A DNA stretch of 64,000 bases from Tannerella sp. (GCA_031285565.1 JAITVY010000020.1:124001-188000); one strand, 5' to 3'. Positions 26,206 through 36,108 are shown, counted from the first letter of the stretch. The notes: generated by a model not told the origin, from the letters alone. A program made the numbers and translations.

Positions 26206-29200
26206 TATCCTATATTTTTAATCAAAAACTTACGGGTTGTTTCCTGGGATTGTTTGCTACGGGTGGCATAATCTATTACTTGCTCTTCTGATATCTTGCC
26301 AATCATAAAGTAATGCGATTCAGGATGAGCAAAGTAAAGTCCGGCAACAGAAGCTGTCGGGTACATTGCACCGTTTTCAGTGATTTGTATACCTATGTCT
26401 TTTATATTAAGAAGCCGGTCTAACATAAATAATTGCTGTTGATCAGGCAGAGACGGATATCCGATAGCCGGACGGATACCCTGATACTTTACTTTCAGCA
26501 ATTCCTGAATCGTAAGTGATTCATTTGGGGCATATCCCCAATATTCTTTGCGAATCTTTTCATGTAGATATTCAGCAGCAGCTTCTGCCAAACGATCTTT
26601 CAATGTCTGCAAAAGCATTTGATGATAACTATCTCCTTCCTCTTCAAAGCTTTTATTGAGTGCTTCAAATCCTAATCCGGCAGTCAATGCAAATAATCCG
26701 ATATAATCCGTACGTCCCTCAGATGCCGGCATAATATAATCTGCCAATGAATAACAAACTTCTTTATTTTGAAAAGACTGCTGACGCAACATTGGAATAA
26801 CTTCATTGCCGATATAAATATCATCACCATTACTATTTGCCTCCAGAAAGCTATAACATGCTTTACAACAATCTATCCCAAGTTCCATGATCCGGTGTAG
26901 TAATCGATTTGCGTCATGGTATAATTTCATCGCCTCTTTGGCTTTGTCTTGCTCTTCTTCAGGAAATCGAGCTATCCATGCGGCATGACATCCTTCACAA
27001 TCATGCAAATACGGTAAATCATCATAGTGGCCTGTTAATCGCCATGCTGTAAAGAAAAACTTCCAGTTGATATACGGGATAAGTTCATTTACAGGAATTG
27101 ATTGTTGAAATATTCCCATTTTTACCGGAACTACAGGTTGATAGGAACGCCAGTCTATTTTGGGTCTATACTTACGCGCCTCTTTTAATGGTAAAAGTGA
27201 TTTGCTATTTTCCTTTACTAAACTTTCCAATTGTTCGTATTCATTATTTAGTTCCCGGATATAGGCATCTTTAGTCGAAGGGTTTAATAACTTCGAAGCT
27301 ATCAGCGGATTCTGAGAAGCGTCTACGACATGAATAACCGGATAATCATAATGAGGAGCAATTTTCAAAGCTGTATGTATCTTGGACGTTGTAGCTCCTC
27401 CGATCATAATGGGAATACGTTGGCCGGCCTTTTGCATTTCATCTGTCACATGCACCATTTCATCCAAAGATGGTGTGATTAAACCTGAAAGACATAATAA
27501 GTCCGGTTTTTCAGCAATAACAGTTTCTATAATTTTCTCAGCCGGAACCATAACTCCTAAGTCTATGACTTCATAGTTATTACAATTGAGCACAATAGAG
27601 ACTATATTTTTACCAATATCATGAACATCCCCTTTTACTGTGGCAAAAACAACCTTTCCAGCTTTTTGTGAGCCGGATATTGATTTTTCTACTTCAATAA
27701 CAGGCTGCAATATTGCAACTGCTTTCTTCATCGTTCGGGCTGTTTTTACCACCTGGGGAAGAAACATCTTACCCGCACCAAATAGCTCTCCAACCTTATT
27801 CATCCCTCCCATCAAAGGACCATCAATAATATCTACAGCTTTATCATATTTTTTCAATGCTTCATCCAGGTCCACTTCAAGATAATCGCTGATACCTTTA
27901 ATCAATGCATATTCCAAACGTTCCACCAACGAATTCTCACGCCATACATTCTGAGCACTTTCTTTATCGCTTCCGGTCATTTCCTGATTATGCTCCTGAG
28001 CGTATTGAATCAATTCTTCTGCTGCTTCGTCACGGCGATACAAAACCACATCTTCCAACAACTTCCGTAAAGCAGGATCTATATCTTCATAAAGCACGCT
28101 GGTCGAGGGATTCACTATTCCCATATCCATACCTTCCCGGATAGCATGATATAAAAATACGGCATGCATTGACTCACGAATATGATTATTCCCTCTGAAC
28201 GAAAATGACAGGTTACTTACTCCTCCACTCACCTTCGCTTCAGGCAAGTGTTTTTTTATCCATGACACAGCTTGTATAAAATCCAATCCATACCGGTTAT
28301 GTTCCGGCATTCCGGTTGCAATAGCCAATACATTCGGATCAAAAATAATATCTTGTGGCGGAAAACCGAGTTGTTCAACCAGTAGTTTATATGACCGTTT
28401 ACAAACTTCAATTTTTCGTTCACAAGTATCTGCCTGCCCTTTTTCGTCAAACGCCATTACAACAACCGCTGCTCCTAACTGACGTATTCGCCGGGCGCGT
28501 TGCAGGAAAACAGATTCTCCTTCTTTTAAACTGATTGAATTCACAATACTTTTTCCTTGTACACAAAGTAGTCCCTGCTCAATCACCTCCCATTTGGAAG
28601 AATCAATCATTACAGGTACACGAGCTATATCAGGCTCAGAAGCAATCAGATTTAGAAACGTTGTCATTTCAGATACAGCATCCAGTAAGCCATCATCCAT
28701 ATTTATGTCGATTATCTGGGCGCCATCTTCTACTTGCTTACGTGCAATAGACAATGCTTCTTCGTATTTTTTCTCTTTAATTAATCGAAGGAATTTACGC
28801 GAACCAGCCACATTACAACGTTCGCCTATATTAATGAAATTATTTTCAGGCTTTATTTCCAGCAATTCCAATCCCGACAGCCATAATGAGACAGGCCGTT
28901 TAGTTAATTGATGCGGTTTAGCCTCCTTTACTAACTTCGGATAATACGCAATATGTGCGGGAGTTGTTCCGCAACATCCTCCAATAATATTGACTAAACC
29001 CTCTTCAATAAACGGACGAATGTGTTCAGCCATTCTCTCCGGTGTTTCATCATATTCACCAAACTGATTGGGTAAACCGGCATTCGGATGTGAACTGATA
29101 TAATAAGGTGCAATTTCAGATAACTCTTTCAAATATGGCTTCATATCAGAAGCGCCGAAAGAGCAGTTTAATCCGATACTTGTAATGGGAATATGTTGTA

Positions 29201-29906
29201 CTGATGCCAAGAAAGCCTGAAGCGTCTGTCCCGAAAAAGTACGTCCTCCTTTACCGGATAATGTAAGAGAAAGCATAATCGGCAGCTCAATCCCTTTGTC
29301 TTGCATCGTCTGTATAGTAGCTTCCAGTCCGGCTTTCACATTCAACGTATCAAAAACAGTTTCAAACAGGATAATATCTACACCTCCATCTATCAAAGCT
29401 TCCACTTGCTCCTGATAAGCGTTATACATATCCATATATTTTACAGCCCGGTAAGCCGGATCATTTACGTCCGGACTCAGAGAAGCGGTTTTATTTGTCG
29501 GACCTAATGATCCGGCAACGAACACCGTACGTTCCGGATTAGCATTCATATATGAGTCTGCTAATTCCCGGCTTAATTTACCGGCGGCCAGATTCATCTC
29601 ACGTACAAACGACTGCATGCCATAATCTTCCATCGAAATGGCATTAGCATTAAACGTATTAGTACTAAAAATATCTGCTCCGGCATCCAGATACTGACGA
29701 TGAATATCCTGTATAACATCCGGACGCGTGATACATAACAAATCATTATTCCCCTTTAACTGACCGGGGAAATCCCTAAAACGTTCTGCCCGGTAATCAT
29801 CTTCGGTTAATTTATATTGTTGGATCATCGTACCCATACCTCCGTCAAGAATCAGGATACGTTCCCTTAAAAGGTTTTTGAATAAAAATGTATTTGGTTT
29901 TGACAT
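26205..29906 (-). CDS. metH: Cobalamin-dependent methionine synthase
   Basis: A 1233-residue methyltransferase that makes methionine from homocysteine and methyltetrahydrofolate through methylcobalamin. Module order is complete. Residues about 1-330 form the homocysteine domain, with the zinc cysteines in GLNCSFGA and GGCCGTTP. About 350-620 form the pterin-binding domain ([16 protein letters not shown]). About 660-900 form the cap and B12 domain, with [10 protein letters not shown] supplying the cobalt-ligand histidine. The C-terminal activation domain (about 930-1233) has [14 protein letters not shown] helices and the R-P-A-x-G-Y-P motif ([15 protein letters not shown]). No cobalamin riboswitch is visible; smpB ends only 11 bases upstream. 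It likely belongs to a YIP1-smpB-metH-small-ORF transcript. Confidence 0.97.
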   Translation of the reverse strand: MSKPNTFLFKNLLRERILILDGGMGTMIQQYKLTEDDYRAERFRDFPGQLKGNNDLLCITRPDVIQDIHRQYLDAGADIFSTNTFNANAISMEDYGMQSFVREMNLAAGKLSRELADSYMNANPERTVFVAGSLGPTNKTASLSPDVNDPAYRAVKYMDMYNAYQEQVEALIDGGVDIILFETVFDTLNVKAGLEATIQTMQDKGIELPIMLSLTLSGKGGRTFSGQTLQAFLASVQHIPITSIGLNCSFGASDMKPYLKELSEIAPYYISSHPNAGLPNQFGEYDETPERMAEHIRPFIEEGLVNIIGGCCGTTPAHIAYYPKLVKEAKPHQLTKRPVSLWLSGLELLEIKPENNFINIGERCNVAGSRKFLRLIKEKKYEEALSIARKQVEDGAQIIDINMDDGLLDAVSEMTTFLNLIASEPDIARVPVMIDSSKWEVIEQGLLCVQGKSIVNSISLKEGESVFLQRARRIRQLGAAVVVMAFDEKGQADTCERKIEVCKRSYKLLVEQLGFPPQDIIFDPNVLAIATGMPEHNRYGLDFIQAVSWIKKHLPEAKVSGGVSNLSFSFRGNNHIRESMHAVFLYHAIREGMDMGIVNPSTSVLYEDIDPALRKLLEDVVLYRRDEAAEELIQYAQEHNQEMTGSDKESAQNVWRENSLVERLEYALIKGISDYLEVDLDEALKKYDKAVDIIDGPLMGGMNKVGELFGAGKMFLPQVVKTARTMKKAVAILQPVIEVEKSISGSQKAGKVVFATVKGDVHDIGKNIVSIVLNCNNYEVIDLGVMVPAEKIIETVIAEKPDLLCLSGLITPSLDEMVHVTDEMQKAGQRIPIMIGGATTSKIHTALKIAPHYDYPVIHVVDASQNPLIASKLLNPSTKDAYIRELNNEYEQLESLVKENSKSLLPLKEARKYRPKIDWRSYQPVVPVKMGIFQQSIPVNELIPYINWKFFFTAWRLTGHYDDLPYLHDCEGCHAAWIARFPEEEQDKAKEAMKLYHDANRLLHRIMELGIDCCKACYSFLEANSNGDDIYIGNEVIPMLRQQSFQNKEVCYSLADYIMPASEGRTDYIGLFALTAGLGFEALNKSFEEEGDSYHQMLLQTLKDRLAEAAAEYLHEKIRKEYWGYAPNESLTIQELLKVKYQGIRPAIGYPSLPDQQQLFMLDRLLNIKDIGIQITENGAMYPTASVAGLYFAHPESHYFMIGKISEEQVIDYATRSKQSQETTRKFLIKNIG

Positions 29907-29917
29907 TGTATAAATTC

Positions 29918-30382
29918 TTATTTTTTAAAAGCACGGTCTATTTCCCGTTTGTCATCCCACTCTTTCAGAGATTGACGTTTATCATATTCTTTTTTACCTT
30001 TCGCTATTGCGATTACTAATTTTGCCAGTCCCCGTTCATTGATGAACATACGTGTAGGAATAATAGTAAAACCACTATTTTTAGCTATACCCTCAAGTTT
30101 TCGTATTTCTTTTTTATTCAACAGTAATTTACGTTCTCTACGTGTGGAATGATTATTATAGGTACCATAAAAATACTCGGCAATATACATATTTTTCACC
30201 CACACTTCACTCCTCTCCACAACACAAAATGTGTCAACCAGGCTGGCCTTTCCCAGACGAACAGACTTAATTTCTGTTCCGGTCAACACAATTCCGGCAG
30301 TAAAAGTTTCGAGCAATTCATAATCGAATGTTGCCCGTTTATTTTTAATCTGTATATTATTACTCAACTTCTCTTTTCCCAT
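29918..30382 (-). CDS. smpB: SsrA-binding protein SmpB
   Basis: RNA-binding partner of tmRNA in trans-translation. At 154 residues it matches the family. The beta-barrel core shows '[20 protein letters not shown]' and the [17 protein letters not shown] motif (about residues 37-53). The C-terminal basic tail ([20 protein letters not shown], ending IDRAFKK) is the part that reaches the decoding centre. The start at 30382 (MGKEKLSNN) is an ATG; an upstream in-frame GTG at 30391 is less likely. tmRNA itself is not in this window. Confidence 0.95.
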   Translation of the reverse strand: MGKEKLSNNIQIKNKRATFDYELLETFTAGIVLTGTEIKSVRLGKASLVDTFCVVERSEVWVKNMYIAEYFYGTYNNHSTRRERKLLLNKKEIRKLEGIAKNSGFTIIPTRMFINERGLAKLVIAIAKGKKEYDKRQSLKEWDDKREIDRAFKK

Positions 30383-30394
30383 AACAAACACAAT

Positions 30395-30961
30395 TTAATA
30401 TCGTAATCCCGGCATCATCATAAATAACAAATAACCAATGATAATAGGAGGCAACATGATGATTAATGAGGCCAACATAGAGAAACGAATTTGTTCTTTT
30501 TCACTTACCTCCATATATGGAACAGCACCCTCCCAAATAAGGTACGGAGTATATAAAATGACGGCATATAAAAAGAAAAATTCCGGTAGTAATGATAGCA
30601 CAATGCTAACCAAAAACATTACTGATGAAGAATAACCCACAAACGATTGACAAAGCTTCGTATCTTTTGGACGCTTGAACATACTTTGCCAAACTTCATT
30701 CAATATATATACTGAAAGGAAAAAACCTCCGGCATACGAGACTAATGCTTTGATTGCAGACTTCAAAGCTATTTCGAAATTAAACTCTTTATATGAAAAC
30801 AATACCCCTAAGAACGCTGCTAAAGCTACCATTCCGATTAAGGGATAAAGAAAGTGGGACAAAAAAGTTTCTTCATCTTCTCCCCGTTCTTTTAGCTTAC
30901 CCCAGGTTTCCGAAGGTTTAAAAATAAGACTTATTAACCGACTAAATAGATCTTTAAACAT
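30395..30961 (-). CDS. YIP1-family membrane protein
   Basis: A 188-residue inner-membrane protein with about five hydrophobic segments (roughly residues 38-56, 72-88, 108-128, 130-145 and 160-180). The N-terminus MFKDLFSRLISLIFKPSETW carries the 'I-x-x-P-x-x-x-W' element typical of bacterial YIP1-domain proteins. The function of bacterial members is not established. It starts the likely operon with smpB (12 bases downstream) and metH. Confidence 0.8.
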   Translation of the reverse strand: MFKDLFSRLISLIFKPSETWGKLKERGEDEETFLSHFLYPLIGMVALAAFLGVLFSYKEFNFEIALKSAIKALVSYAGGFFLSVYILNEVWQSMFKRPKDTKLCQSFVGYSSSVMFLVSIVLSLLPEFFFLYAVILYTPYLIWEGAVPYMEVSEKEQIRFSMLASLIIMLPPIIIGYLLFMMMPGLRY

Positions 30962-30985
30962 AGGTTCAGTTCTTAATTGAACTTA

Positions 30986-30993
30986 CAAAGGTA
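30986..30993 (-). promoter_or_regulatory. -7 element for the YIP1-smpB-metH operon
   Basis: On minus this reads TACCTTTG, matching TAnnTTTG, 24 bases before the YIP1 gene start. Confidence 0.55.
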
Positions 30994-31019
30994 TAAAATA
31001 AAGAGTAAATATAAAGATT

Positions 31020-31050
31020 TTTGTGATTCGATCGGAATATACTACTTTTG
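31020..31050 (+). promoter_or_regulatory. Complete Bacteroidetes promoter for the 31095 lipoprotein gene
   Basis: TTTG at 31020-31023 and TACTTTTG at 31043-31050 are 19 bases apart, a full consensus match. The predicted start is near 31057, about 38 bases before the ATG. Confidence 0.65.
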
Positions 31051-31094
31051 TCGCACCAAAGCAGATGTAATAAATAATTATGATATAAAAAACG

Positions 31095-31964
31095 ATGAAA
31101 AAGCAACTTATTTATTTAATTGTAGTTATATGTTGTTGTTCCTGCTCAAAGAAAGAGAAATTGATTGTAGGCAGTTTTGATTGGCAACAAATAGCAATTA
31201 TTGATAAAGTCTCCGGAAAAATCGAATGGACATATGATTTATTGCCGGAAGAAGAGTGTTATGATGTAGAAGTGACGCCACAAAAAGAAGTATTGTATGC
31301 TTACAAACAAGGAGCAAAACTAATCAAACGCAATCATGAGGTGGTCTGGGACTATAAAACAAAGGAAAATGAGGAGCTGTACACAGCTACCCGCTTGGAA
31401 TCAGGAAACTATCTCTTGGCAATTAGCGGATTACCTGCACGGATTGTGGAATTGGATAAAAAAGGAGATGTGTTAAAAGAAATGGCATTTAATACAGTAA
31501 CACTTGATATCACCCAGCAGTTTCGTCATATAATAAAAACACCTCAAAACACCTATCTGGTTCCATTAATGAGTAAAAGAAAAATCTCAGAGATTGATGA
31601 AAGCGGGCGGTTCCTGAGAAGTGTTTTTTGTGGTGGAACTCCCAATGATATAAAATTGACTGATGATGGCAAGTGGGTTGTGTCTACAGGAAATGCACAA
31701 TCATTCATTGAAATTGATCCGGAAACTAAGAAAATCACCCGGACTGTAGAAACTACAAGCCTAAATTGGGGAAAATTGCAATATGTAGCAGAAATAGTAC
31801 GTTACAAAAATGGAAATACATTGCTCGCTAACAGTAACGAATATAAAGATGATCAGTCACAGCCACTTCTGGTTGAAATTGATCCGGATAATAAAATTGT
31901 TTGGCGATTGTCATTTAATCCGCAAATAACGAATATTTCAACCGTATATTCATTTTTCGAATAA
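31095..31964 (+). CDS. Lipoprotein with beta-propeller-like repeats
   Basis: A 289-residue predicted lipoprotein. The signal peptide MKKQLIYLIVVICCCSC ends at a lipobox, with cysteine 17 the likely lipidated residue among several cysteines. The mature part has repeated strands of the PQQ or WD-like kind, such as 'IIDKVSGKIEWTYDL', LIKRNHEVVWDYKTKENEEL, IVELDKKGDVLKEM and LVEIDPDNKIVWRLSF, consistent with a six- or seven-bladed propeller. This could be a scaffold or substrate-binding role; no catalytic motif is seen. It has its own promoter and is followed by a 425-base intergenic region. Confidence 0.72.
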   Translation: MKKQLIYLIVVICCCSCSKKEKLIVGSFDWQQIAIIDKVSGKIEWTYDLLPEEECYDVEVTPQKEVLYAYKQGAKLIKRNHEVVWDYKTKENEELYTATRLESGNYLLAISGLPARIVELDKKGDVLKEMAFNTVTLDITQQFRHIIKTPQNTYLVPLMSKRKISEIDESGRFLRSVFCGGTPNDIKLTDDGKWVVSTGNAQSFIEIDPETKKITRTVETTSLNWGKLQYVAEIVRYKNGNTLLANSNEYKDDQSQPLLVEIDPDNKIVWRLSFNPQITNISTVYSFFE

Positions 31965-32144
31965 AAACAGGGCTTCTTCTTTTTCTTGCGAATCAGAATA
32001 GTTATCAGCCTTATAAACTTAGTAATTTCCCTATATTGTTTGCAGTCCGTTGGAAGCAGCAATATAGGGATTGTTGTTTTGTGTTGGCAGATATACCACT
32101 GCAGTGCCTCTATTACAGCAAAACGTTTTTCATTGTATTTTCGG

Positions 32145-32160
32145 CATCCGATATCGGATG
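32145..32160. promoter_or_regulatory. Perfect 16-bp palindrome upstream of the HU-family gene
   Basis: CATCCGATATCGGATG is its own reverse complement. It has no loop, so it suits a dimeric protein-binding site better than a hairpin. It is about 180 bases upstream of the HU promoter element, so a direct operator role is uncertain. Confidence 0.35.
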
Positions 32161-32339
32161 TCAGACTAAATTACAATTTACACTTAACCTGAAATATTGT
32201 TGATTATATTCTAACAATCAACAATATTAACACTAATATTCTATGGCTGTGTTTAAGATTAAAATGTTAAATATGACGAATATTCGCACTTTTACCTATT
32301 TTTTATGCGATTTTATGCGGAAATGTCAATAGAATATAC

Positions 32340-32347
32340 TATCTTTG
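32340..32347 (+). promoter_or_regulatory. -7 element for the HU-family gene
   Basis: TATCTTTG matches TAnnTTTG, 42 bases before the ATG at 32390. No TTG was found at the expected -33 position. Confidence 0.55.
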
Positions 32348-32389
32348 TATTGGTAATTTTGCCGATTATAATCTAAACAAACAATTATT

Positions 32390-32821
32390 ATGAGTATTAA
32401 GTTTAGTCTTATGCAATTGAGGAACCCATTACAACCGGGTGATCCTAAGAAGTATTATGCCAAAGCGCAAGTACGTGAAGTTATCGACATCAACCGTATT
32501 TCCGATGAAATCTCATATGAGACTTCGCTGACACCGGGGGATGTCCTAAGTGTATTACGTGCATTAATACACAAAACCGAAGAACACCTTGGGGATGGCG
32601 ACATGGTAAGCCTGGGTGATTTCGGTCGTTTTCAGTATCAACTATCAAGTGAAGGTGCAGATACAAAAGCTGAATTCACTTCAGCACGGATCAAAAAAGT
32701 AAAACTCCATTTCCGGCCAGGCCGCATGTGGAAACCAACTGTCGATCGCTTACAATTCGAACATGTTATTTCAGTTGAAGAACGTAAGGAAGCGATCAAA
32801 AAATCGAAAGAAGGTATTTGA
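32390..32821 (+). CDS. HU-family (HU-HIG type) DNA-binding protein
   Basis: A 143-residue histone-like protein. It is longer than classical HU (about 90 residues) and matches the HU-HIG form common in Bacteroidetes. The N-terminus MSIKFSLMQLRNPLQPGDPK and the YYAKAQ element are followed by a helical HU core ('SYETSLTPGDVLSVLRALIHKTEEHL', about residues 45-70). The beta-arm begins at GDMVSLGDFGRF (about 73-84). The expected role is nucleoid organisation or local regulation. A clear terminator follows, so it appears monocistronic. Confidence 0.88.
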   Translation: MSIKFSLMQLRNPLQPGDPKKYYAKAQVREVIDINRISDEISYETSLTPGDVLSVLRALIHKTEEHLGDGDMVSLGDFGRFQYQLSSEGADTKAEFTSARIKKVKLHFRPGRMWKPTVDRLQFEHVISVEERKEAIKKSKEGI

Positions 32822-32853
32822 TTTTTCCATGATTAATTTGTTTTAGAGAAGGG

Positions 32854-32881
32854 GAGTTCCTGTGAAGGAACTCTCTTTTTT
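32854..32881 (+). terminator. Rho-independent terminator after the HU-family gene
   Basis: Stem GAGTTCC (32854-32860) / GGAACTC (32867-32873) with a 6-base loop, followed by TCTTTTTTT. Confidence 0.85.
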
Positions 32882-32994
32882 TATGCAATTAAAGATGCTA
32901 AATATTTTAGCAGCTTTATCAATGATTAATGAAATTGTATTTTAATCGGCTATAATTCACTGCTATAGTTTGATTGTCCTGCTAAAAAATTTAG

Positions 32995-33104
32995 GTTAAC
33001 TAAGTAGTCCAACTAAGTTAACTAAGATGCCCGGTTAAGTCAACTAAAACACCCAACTTAGTTAACTAAGTTGCTCAACGAGGTTAACTAAAATGCGGGT
33101 ATGT
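32995..33104. repeat. 22-bp tandem repeat, five units
   Basis: The core GTTAACTAA(G/A) recurs at exactly 22-base intervals, starting at 32995, 33017, 33039 (as GTCAACTAAA), 33061 and 33083. The first 10 bases of each unit are well conserved, and the other 12 vary. GTTAAC in the core is a palindrome. The array fills the gap between the HU terminator and the stop codon of the convergent NigD-like gene, ending 17 bases from that stop. Confidence 0.85.
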
Positions 33105-33120
33105 GAAAATAAAGCAGATA

Positions 33121-33894
33121 TTACTCTTCAGGAAGAATGGTTTCTACTAATATAGATACTCCACTCGACTGTTTCCAGGTCATTCTGCTATTAACAGTGT
33201 CAATTGCAGAAACATAATTAAAACGTATATTGAATGCTTCATTTCCTAAATTTTTCTCAATATTGGCGACGCTATCAAAATAATCCGACATATTATAAGC
33301 ATTCGTTACATAGTCAGAACCGGATGTTCCTGATCCTTCGGTAGTAATTGTTGCACGCAGGAAAACATCATATATGCGATATCCGTTACTTCCTTTTTCA
33401 ACATCGTTAAAATCCGGAACATAAGAAAGGTTCCAACAGGTTTGCTGGTTTTGTAATGAATTAAGTTGTTGTCTTATAAACAAACGTCCCTTCACATAAC
33501 GTCCTTCATTCCCATATACAGGATTAATAATGGCCGTTTCATTCGGCAATAATTTGGAAGTATCGGTTAAGCCGGACAACAAATCATATTGGTCAATTTT
33601 TCCACTTTCTAACACTTGAACAGTATAATAACCATTCGTGCTAAACATGGCTGAATCACCATTCAAGGCATAAGTAACATAGCAACAATCTCCATTCTTG
33701 TAATCTGCAAACTCCCCTGCTTCAGAATATATATATATGTTTTCAGACAAATACATTACTTTTCCCGGGGAGGACAAAGAATCAATAACTCCGACATCAG
33801 ATATTGAATCAGAATCAGTTCCCTCCTCCAAACAAGAGGTAAACATCATAATTGCCATTATAAAAATGACTCCGAATATATTCGTTTTTTTCAT
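33121..33894 (-). CDS. NigD-like lipoprotein, downstream paralogue
   Basis: A 257-residue predicted lipoprotein. The signal sequence MKKTNIFGVIFIMAIMMFTS is followed by the lipobox cysteine (21) and the acidic LEEGTDSDS spacer, as in outer-membrane or surface-exposed Bacteroidetes lipoproteins. It shares with the neighbouring 34041-34817 protein the signal peptide, the 'KRIYDVFIRAAI'/'YRIYDVFLRATI' segment, the NAYNM motif and the NxRFNYVS motif, so the two are tandem paralogues. The overall pattern resembles NigD-like proteins, for which no firm function is known. It is probably under the control of the ECF sigma factor upstream. Confidence 0.65.
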   Translation of the reverse strand: MKKTNIFGVIFIMAIMMFTSCLEEGTDSDSISDVGVIDSLSSPGKVMYLSENIYIYSEAGEFADYKNGDCCYVTYALNGDSAMFSTNGYYTVQVLESGKIDQYDLLSGLTDTSKLLPNETAIINPVYGNEGRYVKGRLFIRQQLNSLQNQQTCWNLSYVPDFNDVEKGSNGYRIYDVFLRATITTEGSGTSGSDYVTNAYNMSDYFDSVANIEKNLGNEAFNIRFNYVSAIDTVNSRMTWKQSSGVSILVETILPEE

Positions 33895-33944
33895 ACGATA
33901 TATTATTTTTTACATAAAGGTCGTTACATAATCTACGATACAAT

Positions 33945-33976
33945 AATAGGATTGTTCCGGTTAGGACAACCCTATT
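33945..33976. terminator. Imperfect hairpin between the two NigD-like genes
   Basis: AATAGGATTGTTCC pairs with GGACAACCCTATT with one mismatch and one bulge, loop about five bases. It lies 65 bases past the upstream lipoprotein gene's stop, so it may attenuate transcription into the second gene. A clear U-tract is missing on the minus strand. Confidence 0.35.
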
Positions 33977-34040
33977 TTTGATATTTTTACATATTGTACC
34001 TAAATATTTGCATCAAAAACGTTTCGATAATGTATGTATC

Positions 34041-34817
34041 TTAATTATCTTCAGCTAAAATCAAGTCTGTATAAACCGATATAATATCGGATTTTTTCCA
34101 CACTATTTTTCCATCTGTAATATCAGAAACATAATTGAAGCGAACATTTACCACTTTATCTGTTTGATTTTTCTCTACATACGCTGCCGATTCAAAAAAA
34201 GATTTCATATTGTATGCATTAGCGACTCCACCCTCTGTAGCGGTTTTTGTTCCGGCAGAGCCGGATATGGCCGCGCGAATAAATACATCATAGATCCGTT
34301 TCCCGCTTTCTTCAATAACCGCATTCTGGGTATCATATGAAAGACTCCAGGCATATTTCTGATCTTCGGGTTGTTTGTAAGTGTGTTGCAAAAAGAAAAT
34401 TCCTTTCACATAACCATCAACAGACGCTAAAGGATTAACAAGTGGAATTTCATTTGTTAACAAAGTGGTTGTATCCAAAAGAACCGGTGACATCGAATAT
34501 CTGGCAACTTCATATTTCGTACCTATCGAAATCGTATAATAACCTGTTGTATTTACGACACTGGAATTGTTGTCCGCAAGATCGTAATCCAATTCAAAAT
34601 TAAAATAATAGCAGGCTCCTTCTGTTGTCGAATTTAATGCAGAAGAATAAAAAACTCCCCATCCATAGGTGTCTAAAAGATATTTACCTGATTTATAATC
34701 ATACCGCACAACTCCGACAGTTGTTGCGGATTGCGTATTACTACCATCTCCTAAACAAGAGGTAAACAATACAATAGCCATTAAAAAAATGGCTCCAAAT
34801 GCATTCACTTTTTTCAT
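34041..34817 (-). CDS. NigD-like lipoprotein, upstream paralogue
   Basis: A 258-residue predicted lipoprotein with signal MKKVNAFGAIFLMAIVLFTS, then Cys21 and the spacer LGDGSN. It is a tandem paralogue of the 33121-33894 protein: signal peptides are nearly identical, and both carry IYDVF, NAYNM and NVRFNYVS-type motifs. The rest of the two proteins differs widely, so the duplication is old or the proteins diverge quickly. It begins 40 bases after the stop of the anti-sigma/OMP-like gene and probably shares its transcript. Confidence 0.65.
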   Translation of the reverse strand: MKKVNAFGAIFLMAIVLFTSCLGDGSNTQSATTVGVVRYDYKSGKYLLDTYGWGVFYSSALNSTTEGACYYFNFELDYDLADNNSSVVNTTGYYTISIGTKYEVARYSMSPVLLDTTTLLTNEIPLVNPLASVDGYVKGIFFLQHTYKQPEDQKYAWSLSYDTQNAVIEESGKRIYDVFIRAAISGSAGTKTATEGGVANAYNMKSFFESAAYVEKNQTDKVVNVRFNYVSDITDGKIVWKKSDIISVYTDLILAEDN

Positions 34818-34857
34818 TTTCTTACTTTTAAAATTAAATTTATCATCATTTTTACTT

Positions 34858-36108
34858 TCAAAATCCTAATCTGATTCCCGCTTGCAAAGATACATGAAAT
34901 GGCTTATCCGTCCGAATCGTTTCGATTGAGCTCCCTGTATCGAAATAATAATTCCCTCCACCTTCGATAAATGCATTCACAAATTTGAATAAAGGGTAGC
35001 TCACTCCCACTTTCCCATTTACAGACCATTGCCATTCGCTCATCCGGATAGACTCTTCTTTACTTGTCACCTTATGACTTAATTGATTATCCGAATAAAA
35101 GTCTGTCTTTATAGAGCCTGACATATTCAATTCTGTCATTCCACCGGCAGAAGCATATAACCGGATTTTTTTCCATTCGGCAATTTTGTAGCTTACTCCC
35201 AACGGAATACCTAAAAAATGAAGTTTTTGCTTAGAGACTCCTTGATAATCGCTCACAAACCACCATTCAGACTTAAGCATTGTATAGTACAAACCACTTT
35301 GCAATGACCACCGGTCACTCAATGCATATCCTATGCCAACACCAAAAGACACCGGGCGTTTATGAGATACATTTTGCTTGTTTGCTACATTGGCAGATGA
35401 TTTAAGAGCATCCGAATTAAATGTAAGTAAACTGGTCGGATATGAAAGAAGCGGCATCGCTCCTCCGTCAGTACCTACAGAATAGCTTCCACCTCCCATT
35501 CCAATGCCCCACCGTTTTGGGGGGGAGACATATGGTTTTCCGGAAATAGTGGAATAAGCAATCATCTCTTTGGGTGAAATTTCTTCCTGTATGTTTAGTT
35601 CTGTAAAACCTATATTTTCCTGCTGATGAATATCTAATAAAACTTTTCTGGACTTTAATTCTCCTGCAATAAATGCGGTTTTTATTTTATTTTCTTCTTT
35701 ACGCCACGTCGTTTTTACAGTAATATTTTCTTTCTTTTGAGTTTCATAATCATATTGATCTACATCACTTTGAACAGGCAATTCATTCAGACTTTCTTGT
35801 TCCGGAAATGACATTTTATCCTCCTCGTAAAAAGCCGGTAGTTCATCGGAATCCGGTATTATCTGACTTTCCGTAATATTTGCGACAACAGGTTTTTCTA
35901 TATTTTGAATAAAGAAGAAATAACCTCCTGACAAAATGAGCAATCCCGTTATCACAGCCGCAACAGATCGTAGCGTCCGAAATAATTTTATTGGCTTCGA
36001 ACCCGGTAAACGGTCGAGAATGGCATTCCAATCATCAGGATGAGTATCCGCCTCGTAATTTTCCAATTTCGAGCGGATTATTTCTTCCCATTTCTTTTGT
36101 TTACTCAT
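34858..36108 (-). CDS. Single-pass membrane protein, anti-sigma-like N-terminus with an OMP-like C-terminal domain
   Basis: A 416-residue protein encoded right after an ECF sigma factor. The N-terminus (MSKQKKWEEIIRSKLENYEA, then THPDDWNAILDRLPG) is soluble and acidic, as in proteins that sequester ECF sigma factors. One membrane helix follows (about residues 48-68). After a low-complexity linker, residues about 190-416 form alternating beta-strands ('FGVGIGYALSDRWSLQSGLYYTML', ending in 'SLQAGIRLGF') that resemble a PorT or OMP_b-brl eight-strand barrel. An inner-membrane helix and an outer-membrane barrel in one chain is unusual, so the domain reading is inference. Its start overlaps the sigma gene's stop by four bases, supporting a paired role. 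Confidence 0.75.
   Translation of the reverse strand: MSKQKKWEEIIRSKLENYEADTHPDDWNAILDRLPGSKPIKLFRTLRSVAAVITGLLILSGGYFFFIQNIEKPVVANITESQIIPDSDELPAFYEEDKMSFPEQESLNELPVQSDVDQYDYETQKKENITVKTTWRKEENKIKTAFIAGELKSRKVLLDIHQQENIGFTELNIQEEISPKEMIAYSTISGKPYVSPPKRWGIGMGGGSYSVGTDGGAMPLLSYPTSLLTFNSDALKSSANVANKQNVSHKRPVSFGVGIGYALSDRWSLQSGLYYTMLKSEWWFVSDYQGVSKQKLHFLGIPLGVSYKIAEWKKIRLYASAGGMTELNMSGSIKTDFYSDNQLSHKVTSKEESIRMSEWQWSVNGKVGVSYPLFKFVNAFIEGGGNYYFDTGSSIETIRTDKPFHVSLQAGIRLGF

Larger units (their letters stand above)
31965..32389. other. 425-base intergenic region with inverted repeats
   Basis: No convincing gene is present. The region holds a 10-bp perfect inverted repeat CCCTATATTG/CAATATAGGG (32029-32038 and 32060-32069, 21-base loop), a possible terminator for the upstream lipoprotein gene or part of a structured RNA. 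It also holds the 16-bp palindrome CATCCGATATCGGATG at 32145-32160, and the HU promoter at 32340. The stretch between 32170 and 32335 is AT-rich and unremarkable. Confidence 0.6.

Noticed and set aside
29907..29917. Cobalamin riboswitch upstream of metH
   Set aside because: Only 11 bases separate smpB and metH, too few for a riboswitch; none was seen before the operon's promoter.
31986..32192. Reading frame of 68 codons in the intergenic region upstream of the HU-family gene
   Set aside because: It starts with TTG, overlaps two inverted repeats, and its translation shows no family motif or coherent signal peptide.
32995..33104. CRISPR array
   Set aside because: The period of 22 bases and the 10-base conserved core are far too short for repeat-plus-spacer units, and no cas gene is near.
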